64,000 nt of DNA from Acidobacteriota bacterium (GCA_027315185.1 DAHUYO010000005.1:26552-90551), one strand, 5' to 3'; positions 26,702 to 36,195 are shown, counted from the stretch's first letter. The notes: generated from the sequence alone by a model not told the origin. Numbers and translations: made by a program.

Positions 26702-27592
26702 CTAGGCCTTGGGGTGGGCGCGGTCGTAGACGGCCATCAGCTGGCGAATTTCCGTCTGCGTGTATTTCTGCGTGGTCGCCAGGCTGGCGTGGCCAAGCAT
26801 CTCTTGAATGACACGCAGGTCGGCGCCCTCTGCCAGGAGATGGGAAGCGAAGGCGTGGCGCAGAGTGTGGGGATGGAGCTCGGCAGGCAAGCCATGGCGA
26901 GCGGCCCAATCCTTGACCAGCCGGCGGGCGGAACGGTCGGTAAGGCGGCCGCCGCGGCGGTTGAGGAACAGCGGCTCGGCAGTGCGCCCGGCGAGCAGCG
27001 CGGCGCGGCGGGGCAAATAGGCTTCCAGCGCCTGGCGAGCCTTGGCGCCGAAGGGCACGATGCGCTCCTTGCCGCCTTTGCCCAGCACGCGCACGGTTTG
27101 GCTGGCGCAGTCCATGCCCTCCAAGTCGAGGCCGGCGAGCTCGCTGATGCGCAGGCCGGCGCCATACAAAAGTTCGACGATGGCGCGTTCGCGCTCGGGA
27201 AACGGCGTCTCCGCCGCGGGGCGGGAATCCAAGGCGCTGTTCAGCTGCTCGGCGGTGGGGATGGGCGGCAGGCGCTTGGGCAGCTTGGGCGAGGCGACGG
27301 CGGCGGCGGGATTGGCGGCGAGGCGTCCCTCCTGCAACAAATAGCGGAAGAACGAGCGCAGGGTGGCGAGGCGGCGGGCGATCGAGGCTTTTTGCGCGCC
27401 GCGGGCATGGAGCTCCGCCAGGAAGCGGCGAATGAGGGCGGCGTCCACGGCGGCGACCTCCGTCGCCGCGCCGGCGCAGGCGGCAAATTGGCGCAGATCG
27501 GCCGCATAGTTGCGCAGCGTGTGCGGCCCGGCGCGCCGCTCGCCGCGCAGATAGGCGAGGAACTCTTGCGCTTCTAGCGCCAAGGACGCCAT
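26702..27592 (-). CDS. xerC: Tyrosine recombinase XerC/D
   Basis: Catalytic region LLYGAGLRISELAGL...HPHTLRHAFASHLLAEGADLRVIQEMLGHASLATTQKYTQ. Confidence 0.9.
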   Translation of the reverse strand: MASLALEAQEFLAYLRGERRAGPHTLRNYAADLRQFAACAGAATEVAAVDAALIRRFLAELHARGAQKASIARRLATLRSFFRYLLQEGRLAANPAAAVASPKLPKRLPPIPTAEQLNSALDSRPAAETPFPERERAIVELLYGAGLRISELAGLDLEGMDCASQTVRVLGKGGKERIVPFGAKARQALEAYLPRRAALLAGRTAEPLFLNRRGGRLTDRSARRLVKDWAARHGLPAELHPHTLRHAFASHLLAEGADLRVIQEMLGHASLATTQKYTQTEIRQLMAVYDRAHPKA

Positions 27593-27871
27593 GGCCAGGA
27601 ATGTAGCATGGGGGCGAGAGACGCGGGACGGGGGACGGGCAGAGCGGCAGGCGGGGCGGCGCGGTATTGAGCGGGCGCCGCCCGTGGGGTAGGGCCCCTG
27701 CCCTGCGTTTCGTCGCCCTCCGAGCGGCGGGAAGCGACAGCCGGGACGGCCGTCCCACTTCCTCCTCGGGAGCAGCGCGGGATAGCGCGGTGGGGGAGGG
27801 GAGCGCGCGGCGGTAAGATAAGGAGAACCGCTGTTCCGTTCCCCCGCGCCGGCGCGCGCCCCGAGAACCCC

Positions 27872-28720
27872 GTGAACCAAGACTACCTATCCGCCATCGT
27901 TCCCATTGCGCAAGAAGCCGGCCAGATCCTGATGCGCCACTACGGCCGGGTACGGGTGGAGTACAAAGGCGGCGTGGATCTGGTGACGCAGGCGGACCGG
28001 GAATCGGAGGCGTTCATCGTGGCGCGGCTGCGGAGCCAGTTTCCGCAGCACGACATCGTGGCCGAGGAGGGCGGCGGGCGTGAGTCCGGCGCGGAATACC
28101 GCTGGTACGTGGACCCGCTGGACGGCACCACCAACTTCGCCCATGGCCTGCCGATGTTCGCCGTCTCGATTGGGCTGGAGCATCGCGGGCGCATGGTGGC
28201 GGGGGTGGTGCACCACCCGGTGATGCAGGAGACGTTCACCGCGCTGGCGGGGCAGGGGGCGGCGCTGAACGGCCATGCCATCCATGTCTCCGAAGCCGCG
28301 GAGCTGCGCACGGCGCTGGCGGCGACGGGCTTTCCGACCTTGCAGCGGCAGCAGAACCCGAACGTGCATTTCTATTACGCCGTGACGCTGCGCTCGCACG
28401 GGGTGCGGCGGATGGGGGCGGCGGCGCTGGATCTTTGTTACACCGCCTGCGGGCGCTTCGAGGTTTTTTGGGAGTTTGGGCTGAAGCCCTGGGACGTGGC
28501 GGCGGGCAGCCTGATCCTGGCCGAGGCGGGGGGACGCGCCACCACCATGACGGGGGAGCCCTACCACCTGCGGGCGCCGGAGTTGCTGGCGACCAACGGC
28601 CGGGTGCACGATGAATGCATCGCGTTGTTCGCCGAGATCTTCGCCGGCCATACCTCGCCGCTGCCCTCCGCCGCCGCCTATCTCCGCGGGCGGGAGGAAG
28701 CGGCGCCGGCGCGCCCCTAG
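27872..28720 (+). CDS. suhB: Inositol monophosphatase family protein
   Basis: AEEGGG, WYVDPLDGTTNFAHGLPMFAVSIGLEH, KPWDVAAGSLILAEAGG. Confidence 0.9.
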   Translation: MNQDYLSAIVPIAQEAGQILMRHYGRVRVEYKGGVDLVTQADRESEAFIVARLRSQFPQHDIVAEEGGGRESGAEYRWYVDPLDGTTNFAHGLPMFAVSIGLEHRGRMVAGVVHHPVMQETFTALAGQGAALNGHAIHVSEAAELRTALAATGFPTLQRQQNPNVHFYYAVTLRSHGVRRMGAAALDLCYTACGRFEVFWEFGLKPWDVAAGSLILAEAGGRATTMTGEPYHLRAPELLATNGRVHDECIALFAEIFAGHTSPLPSAAAYLRGREEAAPARP

Positions 28721-28748
28721 GCCCCAGGGAAACCGCTTCGAGCCTTCC

Positions 28749-29564
28749 ATGTCGCTGCACACCAACCCCCTGCCGTTGCGCCGCCGCTACTTGCGCCAGG
28801 TGCACCGGCTGATTTATCCCCCGCGCCGCATTACCCGCGATCCGCAGGTCTCGGCCTATTCACTGCAAATGCCGCGGCTGCCGCGGGACTGCTCCGGGCT
28901 GCGGATCGTGCAGCTCTCGGACATTCACTACAGCCTGTATCTGCCCTCCAGCGCGGCGGAGCGGGCGGTGGAGCTGGCCAACCGGCTGCAGCCGGACATC
29001 ATCGCGCTGACCGGGGATTTCGTCACCGCCTCCCGGCAGTTCATCGAGCCGGTGGCGGATTTGCTGGGGCATCTGCGGGCGCGGCTGGGCGTGTTCGCCG
29101 TGCTGGGCAACCACGATTTTCGCGTGGACGCGGCGATGATCTCGCGGGCGCTGGCGCGGCGGCGCATCCGCGTGCTGCGCAACACCCACCGGCGGGTGCG
29201 GATCGCCGGCGAGCGCATCACCATCGCCGGTATTGACGACGCGCGGCAGCAGCCGGATTTGGCGGCGGCGCTGGGGGCGCGGCGAATGCACGACTTCACG
29301 CTGCTGCTGGCGCACAGCCCAGCTTCGCTGCCCGACGCGGCGCGGCACGGCGTGGATTTGGTTTTGTCCGGACACACGCACGGCGGGCAGATCCATCTGG
29401 GCATTCCCGCCGCGGCGCCGTTCTATGACCGCCACTTCCCCGTCGGTTTTTTGCAGGAAGGCGCGACGCGCATGTACGTCAGCCGCGGGCTGGGGAAGGT
29501 GATCGTCCCTTGGCGCGTGGGCTGCCCGCCGGAGATCGCGGCGTTCACGCTGCATTCGGATTAG
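28749..29564 (+). CDS. Metallophosphoesterase
   Basis: LSDIHYS, TGDFV, VLGNHDF, SGHTHGGQ. Confidence 0.88.
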   Translation: MSLHTNPLPLRRRYLRQVHRLIYPPRRITRDPQVSAYSLQMPRLPRDCSGLRIVQLSDIHYSLYLPSSAAERAVELANRLQPDIIALTGDFVTASRQFIEPVADLLGHLRARLGVFAVLGNHDFRVDAAMISRALARRRIRVLRNTHRRVRIAGERITIAGIDDARQQPDLAAALGARRMHDFTLLLAHSPASLPDAARHGVDLVLSGHTHGGQIHLGIPAAAPFYDRHFPVGFLQEGATRMYVSRGLGKVIVPWRVGCPPEIAAFTLHSD

Positions 29565-29566
29565 GC

Positions 29567-29598
29567 TGCGCCGCGCGTCCCGCTTAGGCGGCAGGCTG
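29567..29598. repeat. Dispersed repeat, second copy of 26564-26595
   Basis: GCGCCGCGCGTCCCGCTTAGGCGGCAGGCTG. Confidence 0.5.
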
Positions 29599-29644
29599 AC
29601 GCCGATGCCACCGCAACGGTGACGCGGGCGATGGCGGCGAACAC

Positions 29645-29675
29645 GGCGGGCGAGTCCGCCCGCGCGCCCAGGGCC
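29645..29675. repeat. Dispersed palindrome family A
   Basis: ggcgggcgagtccgcccgcgcgcccaggg. Confidence 0.55.
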
Positions 29676-29812
29676 GGCCGCGCGAGGCGCGGCGGTACGC
29701 GCCCCGACCGCGCGCAGCGCGGCCGTACGCAAGCCGGAGGCATACCCCACATCCCGCGCCCCGGCATCGCGTCGCGGAAGACCGGGACGGTTGCTGCGCT
29801 GACGACGCGCGG

Positions 29813-31693
29813 TCAGGACAGGGCGATGCGCAGGGCCATGGTGTAGTCGGGCTCCAGGCGATGGCGGGGCGGCTGGACATGCAGCGCCGCGGCGGTCTGC
29901 CGCCAGACGATCTTCTCCTCCGTGCCCAGGACGCGCACATCGTGGATTTTGCCGGGGCGCTGCGGCGAAGCCGTGCCCAAGGCGCGAATGGCCATTTCCG
30001 CCGCGGGCCAGCCAAGAGCGATGGCGTAGAGGACCGAGCCCGCTTTGTTGCGCGTGAAGCGGATGTCGCGGGGGCCGAGTTCGCGGATGCTCTTGCCCTG
30101 GAAGGAACCGGCGTGGATCATGTCCGGGCCTGCGCCGAAGACCTTCCAGGGACGGGTGCCGTAGATGGCCTCGCCGTTGATCCGGAACCAGGCGCCGATG
30201 TCGTCGAGGATGCGCTCTTCCTTGGAATCAATGGTGCCGTCGGGCTTGCCGGGAATGTTCAGGATGAAGGTGCCGTTCTTGCTGACCACGTCCACCAGCC
30301 AATGGATGACCTGGCGCGGCGGCAAGTAGCCGCCGTAGGGACCGGGGGCGGTGAAGAGCTTGCGCTGGTAATGCCAGTCGCCGATGCAGGTCTCCGACTG
30401 CCAGGGATGGGGCAGGATGCCCGCCGCCAAGCCGCGTTCGATGTCGGCGACGACGGCCTTGGCCAAATGCGGCGGGACGTTCTTGATGGTGGTCACGCCT
30501 TCGTTGCGGCCGCCGTGGGTTTGGATGTTGTGGTTGTAGAAGTAGGCGCCAATATTCATGCCGCCCCAGCCGAGGGGGAACAAGGCATTGTCGAAATACA
30601 GCAGGTCGGGGTTGTGCTGGTCCACAAGGTCGCGGGTGCGGTCGTAGAAATTTTTGACGTAGCTGGGATCGGGCAGGGCGTTGTGCGGATGCTTGACGCC
30701 ATACAGGCGGTGCGGATCCAGGCCCTGCCACCACTGGCCGATGCCCTCCTCGGGCCGCAGGCCGCCGTCATAGGGCACGCCGGCCAGGGGTCCGGAGGCG
30801 TCGGCGCCATGCGAGGGCTGGAACCACCACCAGTTGCGCGCCTGATGCACGGTGACGCCGAAGCGCAGATTGTGCTGGCGGGCGATGCCCGCCCAAATGC
30901 CGATGACATCGCGGTGCGGGCCGATGCGGCCGGCGTTCCAGGGCTGGTGGCGGCTGCGCCAGGTATCGAAGCCGTCATGATGATTGGCCAGGGCGATGAA
31001 GAGTCGGGCGCCGGCGCGGACGTAGCGGTCCATCAACGCTTCCGGCTCCCAGTTCAGCAGCGTCCACTGGGCGCAGAGATCCTTGTAGCCGAAACGCGTG
31101 GGCGGGCCGTAATGGGCGCGCTGGAACTTCGCCTGCCCCTGGCCCGGCAGGTACATGTTGCGGGCGTACCAGTCGCCGTCCTCGGGCACGCACTGCGGCG
31201 ACCAATGGTTCCAGATGCCGAACTTGGCGTCGCGATACCACTCCGGGCATTCGTATTGCAGCAGGGAATCCCAGGTGGGCTGGTAAGGGCCTTCGCCGGC
31301 CAAGCCGGGAATGGGGCTGATCATCGGCACGCCGTCATGCGAGCCGCCGGGAATGGGCAGCGGCGGCGCATTGCCGAAACCGGTGGGCCGCCAATGGGCG
31401 GCGTCGAGATGCTCGGCCACGATGCGGCCGCCGCGCAGGGCGTAGAAGACGCGGGCTTCGGTGGGCTGGGCGCAGAAGGCGGCGTAGTCCTGCGTGTATT
31501 GGCCGAAGGCCGGCGGAGCGGCAGCGGAGCCGGAGGATGCCGGGGCAGCGGAGCCGGAAGATGCCGCGGCGGCGGAGGCGTCCCCGGGGGAGACAGAAGC
31601 GGAGGGCGGCAAAGCTTCAGCCGGTTGGTCGGCGGCTAGGGCGGCGGCGGAAACCGCGCCCCCCAGCCATTGGCAGAATTCGCGGCGTCGCAT
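29813..31693 (-). CDS. Alpha-L-fucosidase (GH29), Tat-type signal
   Basis: MRRREFCQWLGGAVSAAALA; DAKFGIWNHWSPQCVP; ALANHHDGFDTWRSRHQPWNAGRIGPHRDVIG; LLYFDNALFP; NGTFILNIPGKPDGTID. Confidence 0.88.
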   Translation of the reverse strand: MRRREFCQWLGGAVSAAALAADQPAEALPPSASVSPGDASAAAASSGSAAPASSGSAAAPPAFGQYTQDYAAFCAQPTEARVFYALRGGRIVAEHLDAAHWRPTGFGNAPPLPIPGGSHDGVPMISPIPGLAGEGPYQPTWDSLLQYECPEWYRDAKFGIWNHWSPQCVPEDGDWYARNMYLPGQGQAKFQRAHYGPPTRFGYKDLCAQWTLLNWEPEALMDRYVRAGARLFIALANHHDGFDTWRSRHQPWNAGRIGPHRDVIGIWAGIARQHNLRFGVTVHQARNWWWFQPSHGADASGPLAGVPYDGGLRPEEGIGQWWQGLDPHRLYGVKHPHNALPDPSYVKNFYDRTRDLVDQHNPDLLYFDNALFPLGWGGMNIGAYFYNHNIQTHGGRNEGVTTIKNVPPHLAKAVVADIERGLAAGILPHPWQSETCIGDWHYQRKLFTAPGPYGGYLPPRQVIHWLVDVVSKNGTFILNIPGKPDGTIDSKEERILDDIGAWFRINGEAIYGTRPWKVFGAGPDMIHAGSFQGKSIRELGPRDIRFTRNKAGSVLYAIALGWPAAEMAIRALGTASPQRPGKIHDVRVLGTEEKIVWRQTAAALHVQPPRHRLEPDYTMALRIALS

Positions 31694-31780
31694 GGCGTTG
31701 AGCTTACCTCAGAACGCGCGGCGCGGGGATCGCGGCGGGGCATGGATGGACGCGAGCGGGGCCGCTGGCCCCTGCGGGCG

Positions 31781-31806
31781 CGGACCGCTGGTCCGCAATG
31801 CCGCCG
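31781..31806. repeat. Dispersed palindrome family C (GCGGACCGCTGGTCCGCAATGCCGCC)
   Basis: Copies at 31933-31960 and, diverged, 36166-36195. Confidence 0.55.
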
Positions 31807-31814
31807 CGCGACTG

Positions 31815-31849
31815 CGGGCTGAAGCCCACAGCACACGGGCTGAAGCCCA
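31815..31849. repeat. Direct repeat of hairpin CGGGCTGAAGCCCA (31815-31828, 31836-31849)
   Basis: Two identical 14-mers. Confidence 0.6.
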
Positions 31850-31932
31850 TTCCACGCGACAGACCGTACGCGCCTGTCGCCGGGCGCCGTGGACGGCGTC
31901 CCACAATCTCCGTTGCGGCGCTGGCCCGGGAG

Positions 31933-31960
31933 GCGGGGACCGCTGGTCCGCAATGCCGCC
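31933..31960. repeat. Dispersed palindrome family C
   Basis: cggggaccgctggtccgcaatgccgcc. Confidence 0.55.
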
Positions 31961-32010
31961 CGGCGACGGGCGGGCGGCGCGGCGGCGCGAGGGGCGATTT
32001 GCCGGCGTGG

Positions 32011-32625
32011 CTAGGCGGGCGGGAAGAGCGCTTCCTCCACCGCCTGGCACAGCGCGTGGCCCATCAGCATGTGGCATTCCTGGATGCGCGGCGTTTCCCG
32101 CGAGGGCACGGCGAGCAGGATCTCCGCCACGGCGGCCATTTTGCCCCCGCCCTCGCCGGTGAAAGCGATGGTGCGGCAGCCGCGCTCGCGCGCCGCCGCC
32201 AGGGCCGCCACGACATTGGGCGAGTTGCCGGAGGTGCTGAGGCCGACGGCGGCGTCGCCGCGCTGGGCCCAGGCCTCGATTTGCCGGGCGAAGACGCGCT
32301 CATAGCCATAATCGTTGCCGATGGCCGTGACCACGCTGGTGTTGACCGCCAGGGCCAGCGAGGGCAGCGCGGGGCGGTCCTGCAAATACCGGCCCAGGAA
32401 CTCCGCCGCCAGATGCTGGGCATCGGCGGCGCTGCCACCGTTGCCGAAAAAGATCGCCTTGCCGCCGCCGCGATAGGCGGCGATCATCGCCTCGGCCGCG
32501 GCGGTGAGGGCGGGCAGCAGCTCGGCGGCGGTGCGGCGCTGGCAGTCGGCATGGGCGTCGAAATTCGCCTGCAACAAGCGGCTGAGGCTGGAGGCGGCGG
32601 GACGAGTGGCCGAAGTCTGGGACAT
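32011..32625 (-). CDS. gmhA: SIS-domain phosphoheptose isomerase
   Basis: IFFGNGGSAADAQHLAAEFLGRY, GLSTSGNSPNVVAAL, RIQECHMLMGHALCQAVE. Confidence 0.9.
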   Translation of the reverse strand: MSQTSATRPAASSLSRLLQANFDAHADCQRRTAAELLPALTAAAEAMIAAYRGGGKAIFFGNGGSAADAQHLAAEFLGRYLQDRPALPSLALAVNTSVVTAIGNDYGYERVFARQIEAWAQRGDAAVGLSTSGNSPNVVAALAAARERGCRTIAFTGEGGGKMAAVAEILLAVPSRETPRIQECHMLMGHALCQAVEEALFPPA

Positions 32626-32697
32626 GGGGCTAAGGCGCATTCTAGCAGGCGGTCGCCGACGCCGCCCGCGCGCCCGCCCCGCCGGCAAGTCTGCCCA

Positions 32698-33048
32698 CTA
32701 GCTGCGCTCCTCCTCGCGCAGCAGCGCCTCCGCCTGCCGTGCAAAGGCGGGCAGCTTGTCGGTGACCACATCCCACACGATGCGCTCATCGATTTCCGCA
32801 TATCCATGAATTAGGATGTTACGGAAGGAAATGATCCTGCGGTAATCGGCAATGCGAGCGGCGAGTTGCGGGTCTAGCCGCGCTAGCTGCGCCATCGCCT
32901 CGCCCACGATCTCCAACTGGCGCTCAATCCCCGACCGAAGCAGCGGGTCCGCCGCGTAGGTCGCGAAATCCTTGCCGGCGGCGAATTCCAGTGCCTGGCG
33001 GCTGGCACGGCCAATGTCGTCGAGGTATTTCTTGGCCTCAAGCCGCAT
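32698..33048 (-). CDS. hepT: HepT-like ribonuclease toxin (DUF86)
   Basis: ERQLEIVGEAMAQL...YRRIISFRNILIHGYAEIDERIVW (RX4HXY motif). Confidence 0.82.
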   Translation of the reverse strand: MRLEAKKYLDDIGRASRQALEFAAGKDFATYAADPLLRSGIERQLEIVGEAMAQLARLDPQLAARIADYRRIISFRNILIHGYAEIDERIVWDVVTDKLPAFARQAEALLREEERS

Positions 33049-33352
33049 AAATCGGGGTGCGCGTAGCATCCACGGCTTGGCGGAAGTACGGGTTGGCGAA
33101 CTGCTTTGCCGACACGAGGTCTACGGGCCTGGCGAACAGTGCCTCTAGCCCCTCCAAAAGCCCGAAATAGGCGTCTGCGTGCTGGCCGGGCGCCAGTTCA
33201 CCAAAGGTGACGAGGAAATCCAAATCGCTGCGGTCGGCATCGAACGACGCCCCAGCGGCCGACCCGAACAGCTCAAGGCGGTGCACGTGATGGCGGCGGC
33301 ACAGGGCCTCGATCTCGGAGCGTTTGGCGACAACCACGGGATTCATGATCAT
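33038..33352 (-). CDS. mntA: MntA-type minimal nucleotidyltransferase antitoxin
   Basis: RLELFGSAAGASFDADRSDLDFLVTF (GSX10DXD); start of hepT overlaps its end. Confidence 0.82.
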   Translation of the reverse strand: MIMNPVVVAKRSEIEALCRRHHVHRLELFGSAAGASFDADRSDLDFLVTFGELAPGQHADAYFGLLEGLEALFARPVDLVSAKQFANPYFRQAVDATRTPIYAA

Positions 33353-33650
33353 AGGGTTACATGAATCTTCGCTGGGCGGCGAATTCGAACCCCAGACCCC
33401 TACCGTGGCAATTTCGACAACGATCCCACACCGGAAGGCGCGGATTGATGCCAAATACGATGCGTCGCAACGGCTTCCGGGCATCTCGCCCCACTGCCGT
33501 GCCCACTAGCCGCTACCGCGTAATCCCGCGCAATACGGTCATGGGTGGCGGGGTTACGTCACAGTCGCGGCGCAAATCCCGGTAGTTCTCCCTGTCCAGT
33601 GCCTCAGGAGGAGCCGCGCGCATCAGCGTAGGTTGTCCGCCTTCCGACCA

Positions 33651-34355
33651 TTATGTTGGCTGCTTGCATTCTTCCACGCGCCGTGCCAAAAGGCTGGCAA
33701 AGACAAGGTGCTGGGCGGCCTTGGTCTGTTCCAGATCGTGGGCGAGGGTGTGCGCCTTCGGGTTTCGGATACCCTGGTACGCACCCCTCAAGATTTGCAT
33801 GAACCCCTTCTGGTCGTTTTTGCCGGATTCGCTTTCCAACTCGCTAAAAACCAGTCGCGGGCGGTCCAATGAAAAAACCTCGCCAACCAAGGCGTCCCCG
33901 TCCGCCTGGCTGCCGCTGCGGCTCCGGATGAGGTCGAAAACCGCAATAACGGAGTTGAGCACCGCATCTCGGTATTGGCCGTGTCGGTATTGCTCGTATG
34001 CGTATTTCTCGACGGCAGGATGCAGCAGGTGCTCAAAGCCGAGCGCGCCCTTTTCGTTTGAAAAGGCCCGCAGCCTCTCGTCGGCGCCCTGCTCGACCTC
34101 AAACAGGTCGCATCTGAGGATGTCCTCGTAGTCCTGCGCCGCCCCGAAATGGACGTGGCGTCCGAGATTTGACGGCACCGGCGTCGGGAACTCATGCTTC
34201 CAAAGCTCCTTAAGCTTTTCGCAATCTGCCTTCAGGTACTCGTTGAATGGACGGGCCGCATCCTTTCCTCCGCCTTGGGAAGCGCTGAGGGCGTCGGCTG
34301 CCTTCACCCTGATTTCCCGTAGGAGCGCCCGCAACTGCAAATACCAATCAATCAT
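33651..34355 (-). CDS. TIGR02391-like (Ymh) family protein, probable mobile/defence-associated
   Basis: C-terminus DGDALVGEVFSLDRPRLVFSE...GFMQILRGAYQGIRNPKAHTLAHDLEQTKAAQHLVFASLLARRVEECK. Confidence 0.7.
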   Translation of the reverse strand: MIDWYLQLRALLREIRVKAADALSASQGGGKDAARPFNEYLKADCEKLKELWKHEFPTPVPSNLGRHVHFGAAQDYEDILRCDLFEVEQGADERLRAFSNEKGALGFEHLLHPAVEKYAYEQYRHGQYRDAVLNSVIAVFDLIRSRSGSQADGDALVGEVFSLDRPRLVFSELESESGKNDQKGFMQILRGAYQGIRNPKAHTLAHDLEQTKAAQHLVFASLLARRVEECKQPT

Positions 34356-34569
34356 TTGCGGCCTCGTGCCGTACCAGGAGTTCGTGGATGTCGGTCGGTT
34401 GGAGGGAAACGTCGGCGGCCCAGGTGCCGAAGCCACCGTGGCCGTTGACGGCGCGGACCCATTCCGCCAGGAACTCGCGTTTGGTGCGCTGTTCCTGGTT
34501 GTCCTGGCCCTTGACCTCCAGAACGAGCATCCTGCCGTTTGCAAGCCGACGGCGCGTTAGCAGACTCGG
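34348..34569 (-). pseudogene. C-terminal stub of a type III restriction/DEAD-helicase-like protein
   Basis: In-frame RRLANGRMLVLEVKGQDNQEQRTKREFLAEWVRAVNGHGGFGTWAADVSLQPTDIHELLVRHEAAND*; no helicase/nuclease sequence upstream. Confidence 0.55.
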
Positions 34570-34717
34570 ACGGATTCAGCTCGCCGATGCCGCTGTGCGG
34601 CGGGTCCGGCATCCGGGGGGGGCGGCGCGGCCCAGGCCGCCGTGGCCGAAGCAGGCGGCGCCGGCTAGTACGTCCACGCGCTCAACCGCGGTGCCGTTCG
34701 CCGCTGCTAATCGCCGT

Positions 34718-35800
34718 TCAGGGCAGCGGGCCGGGGCGGCGCGCGGCAGGGCGGCTGGGGCTGACCGCGGCGGGCGGGGGATTTTCCGGCGCGGCGATGC
34801 GGCGGGCGTCGGCGAGTCCGGCGCGCCAGGCGCGCCAGGAGCGGGCGGAGCGGTGACGGGCGCAGCCGGCGAGGGCGGCCAGGGCGTAGCCGGTTTGCAG
34901 CCAGGCGAAGCAGAGGCGGCGGGGCCAAGCCCGCCAATTTCCGTCGCGCCAATTGCGCCAGTACAGATACGCCTCCGAGCGGGCTTGGCGGCGCAGCCAG
35001 TGGATGGGCTCACGGCCCACGGGGCTGCGATGGTGGGCCAGGCGGACGGCGGGGGCCATCAGCAGCACGGCGCCGGGGCCGAGGCGGGCACAGAAGTCCA
35101 CGTCCTCGCCGTCGCAGACGCCGGCGAGGCGCTCATCGAACCGGCGGCCGGCGAGGGCGGCGGCGCGGAAGCTCATCAGGCCGCCGCCGAGGCGGCGCAC
35201 GCGGCGGGGCGGGGCGAGGCGCAGGCGGGCGGCGTTCCAATAAACCGCTTGCCGCGGATCGCGAAACGGCCCGAGGGCAAACACGGCGCGCCAGGCGCGG
35301 TAGGCGATGCCCGGGCGGCGATAGTTGGTGATGACGCCGGAGATGCCGGCGGCTTCGGGATGGGCGGCATAGGCGCGCAGCAGGGCGGCGAGATAGTCCG
35401 GCTCCAGAACCACGTCATCGTCGAGAAAAAGCCAAATGTCCCCCGCCGCCATTTCCATGGCGCGGTTGCGGGCGGCGGCCAGGCCGGGCAGCGCGGGAGC
35501 GCGGCAGTAGCGCAGCGGCGGCGGGGCGGCGCCGGCGCCGGCGCCGGAACTTGCTGCGGGCCGGGGTCCCGTTCTCGCTCCGGACCAGGCGGCATGCAGG
35601 CGGCGAATGCGGCGCTCGGAAGCGCCATCGGCGCATTGGTCCAGGATGACGATTTCGGCGGCGGGAACGGATTGGCGCAACACGCTGGCCACGGCGCGCA
35701 GCAAATCCGCCGGGCGGTCCTTGGTGGGAATGAGCACGCTCACCGCCGGCAGCGGCGCGGCGGCGGGAGAGGGGCAAGGGGAAAGGGCGGGCGAACTCAT
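34718..35800 (-). CDS. Glycosyltransferase family 2
   Basis: VSVLIPTKDRPADLLRAVASVLRQS, ARNRAMEMAAGDIWLFLDDDVVLEPDYL. Confidence 0.85.
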   Translation of the reverse strand: MSSPALSPCPSPAAAPLPAVSVLIPTKDRPADLLRAVASVLRQSVPAAEIVILDQCADGASERRIRRLHAAWSGARTGPRPAASSGAGAGAAPPPLRYCRAPALPGLAAARNRAMEMAAGDIWLFLDDDVVLEPDYLAALLRAYAAHPEAAGISGVITNYRRPGIAYRAWRAVFALGPFRDPRQAVYWNAARLRLAPPRRVRRLGGGLMSFRAAALAGRRFDERLAGVCDGEDVDFCARLGPGAVLLMAPAVRLAHHRSPVGREPIHWLRRQARSEAYLYWRNWRDGNWRAWPRRLCFAWLQTGYALAALAGCARHRSARSWRAWRAGLADARRIAAPENPPPAAVSPSRPAARRPGPLP

Positions 35801-35802
35801 TG

Positions 35803-35900
35803 ATAGGCGCGGGCCCCTGCCCCGCCGGCGGGGGGGGGGGCGTCCCGCTTTGGGGGATAGGCACGGCCCCTGCCCCGCCGGCGGCGGGGCGTCCCGCATT
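35803..35900. repeat. Direct duplication of an about 45-bp GC-rich element (GATAGGC[GA]CGG..CCCCTGCCCCGCCGGCGG..GCGTCCCGC) with a G10 tract
   Basis: Copies begin near 35803 and 35858; G run at 35830-35839. Confidence 0.6.
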
Positions 35901-36165
35901 CCTAGCTGGCGGGGCAGAGCCCCGCTTGCGCGCCCGGCTGCGCCCGCGAGCGCGCCGGGCCGGGCCGTCTTGCCGCGAGCGGACGCCGCGAACGAAGCGG
36001 CGGCGCTGGGATTGGACGCAGCTTCGCCCGCCACAGATTGCCCGGCCGCGGGGTGCGGGGGCCTCGGCGCGGACCGATTCGGGAAGCTTTTCCAGGTGCG
36101 GGCGCCGGGAAGCGACCGCCGGAACGGCCGCCCCGCAACCTACGTTCCGGCGCTGGGCCCTGGGG

Positions 36166-36195
36166 GCGCGGACCGCCGGTACGCAGTGCCGCCCG
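36166..36195. repeat. Dispersed palindrome family C, diverged copy
   Basis: ggcgcggaccgccggtacgcagtgccgcc. Confidence 0.5.

Noticed and set aside
26702-27592. Integrase of a mobile element
   Set aside because: Sequence looks like housekeeping XerC and lies among core genes with no att-like repeats or cargo
29861-31639. 592-aa plus-strand ORF opposite the fucosidase
   Set aside because: Antisense shadow; GH29 motifs are on the minus strand
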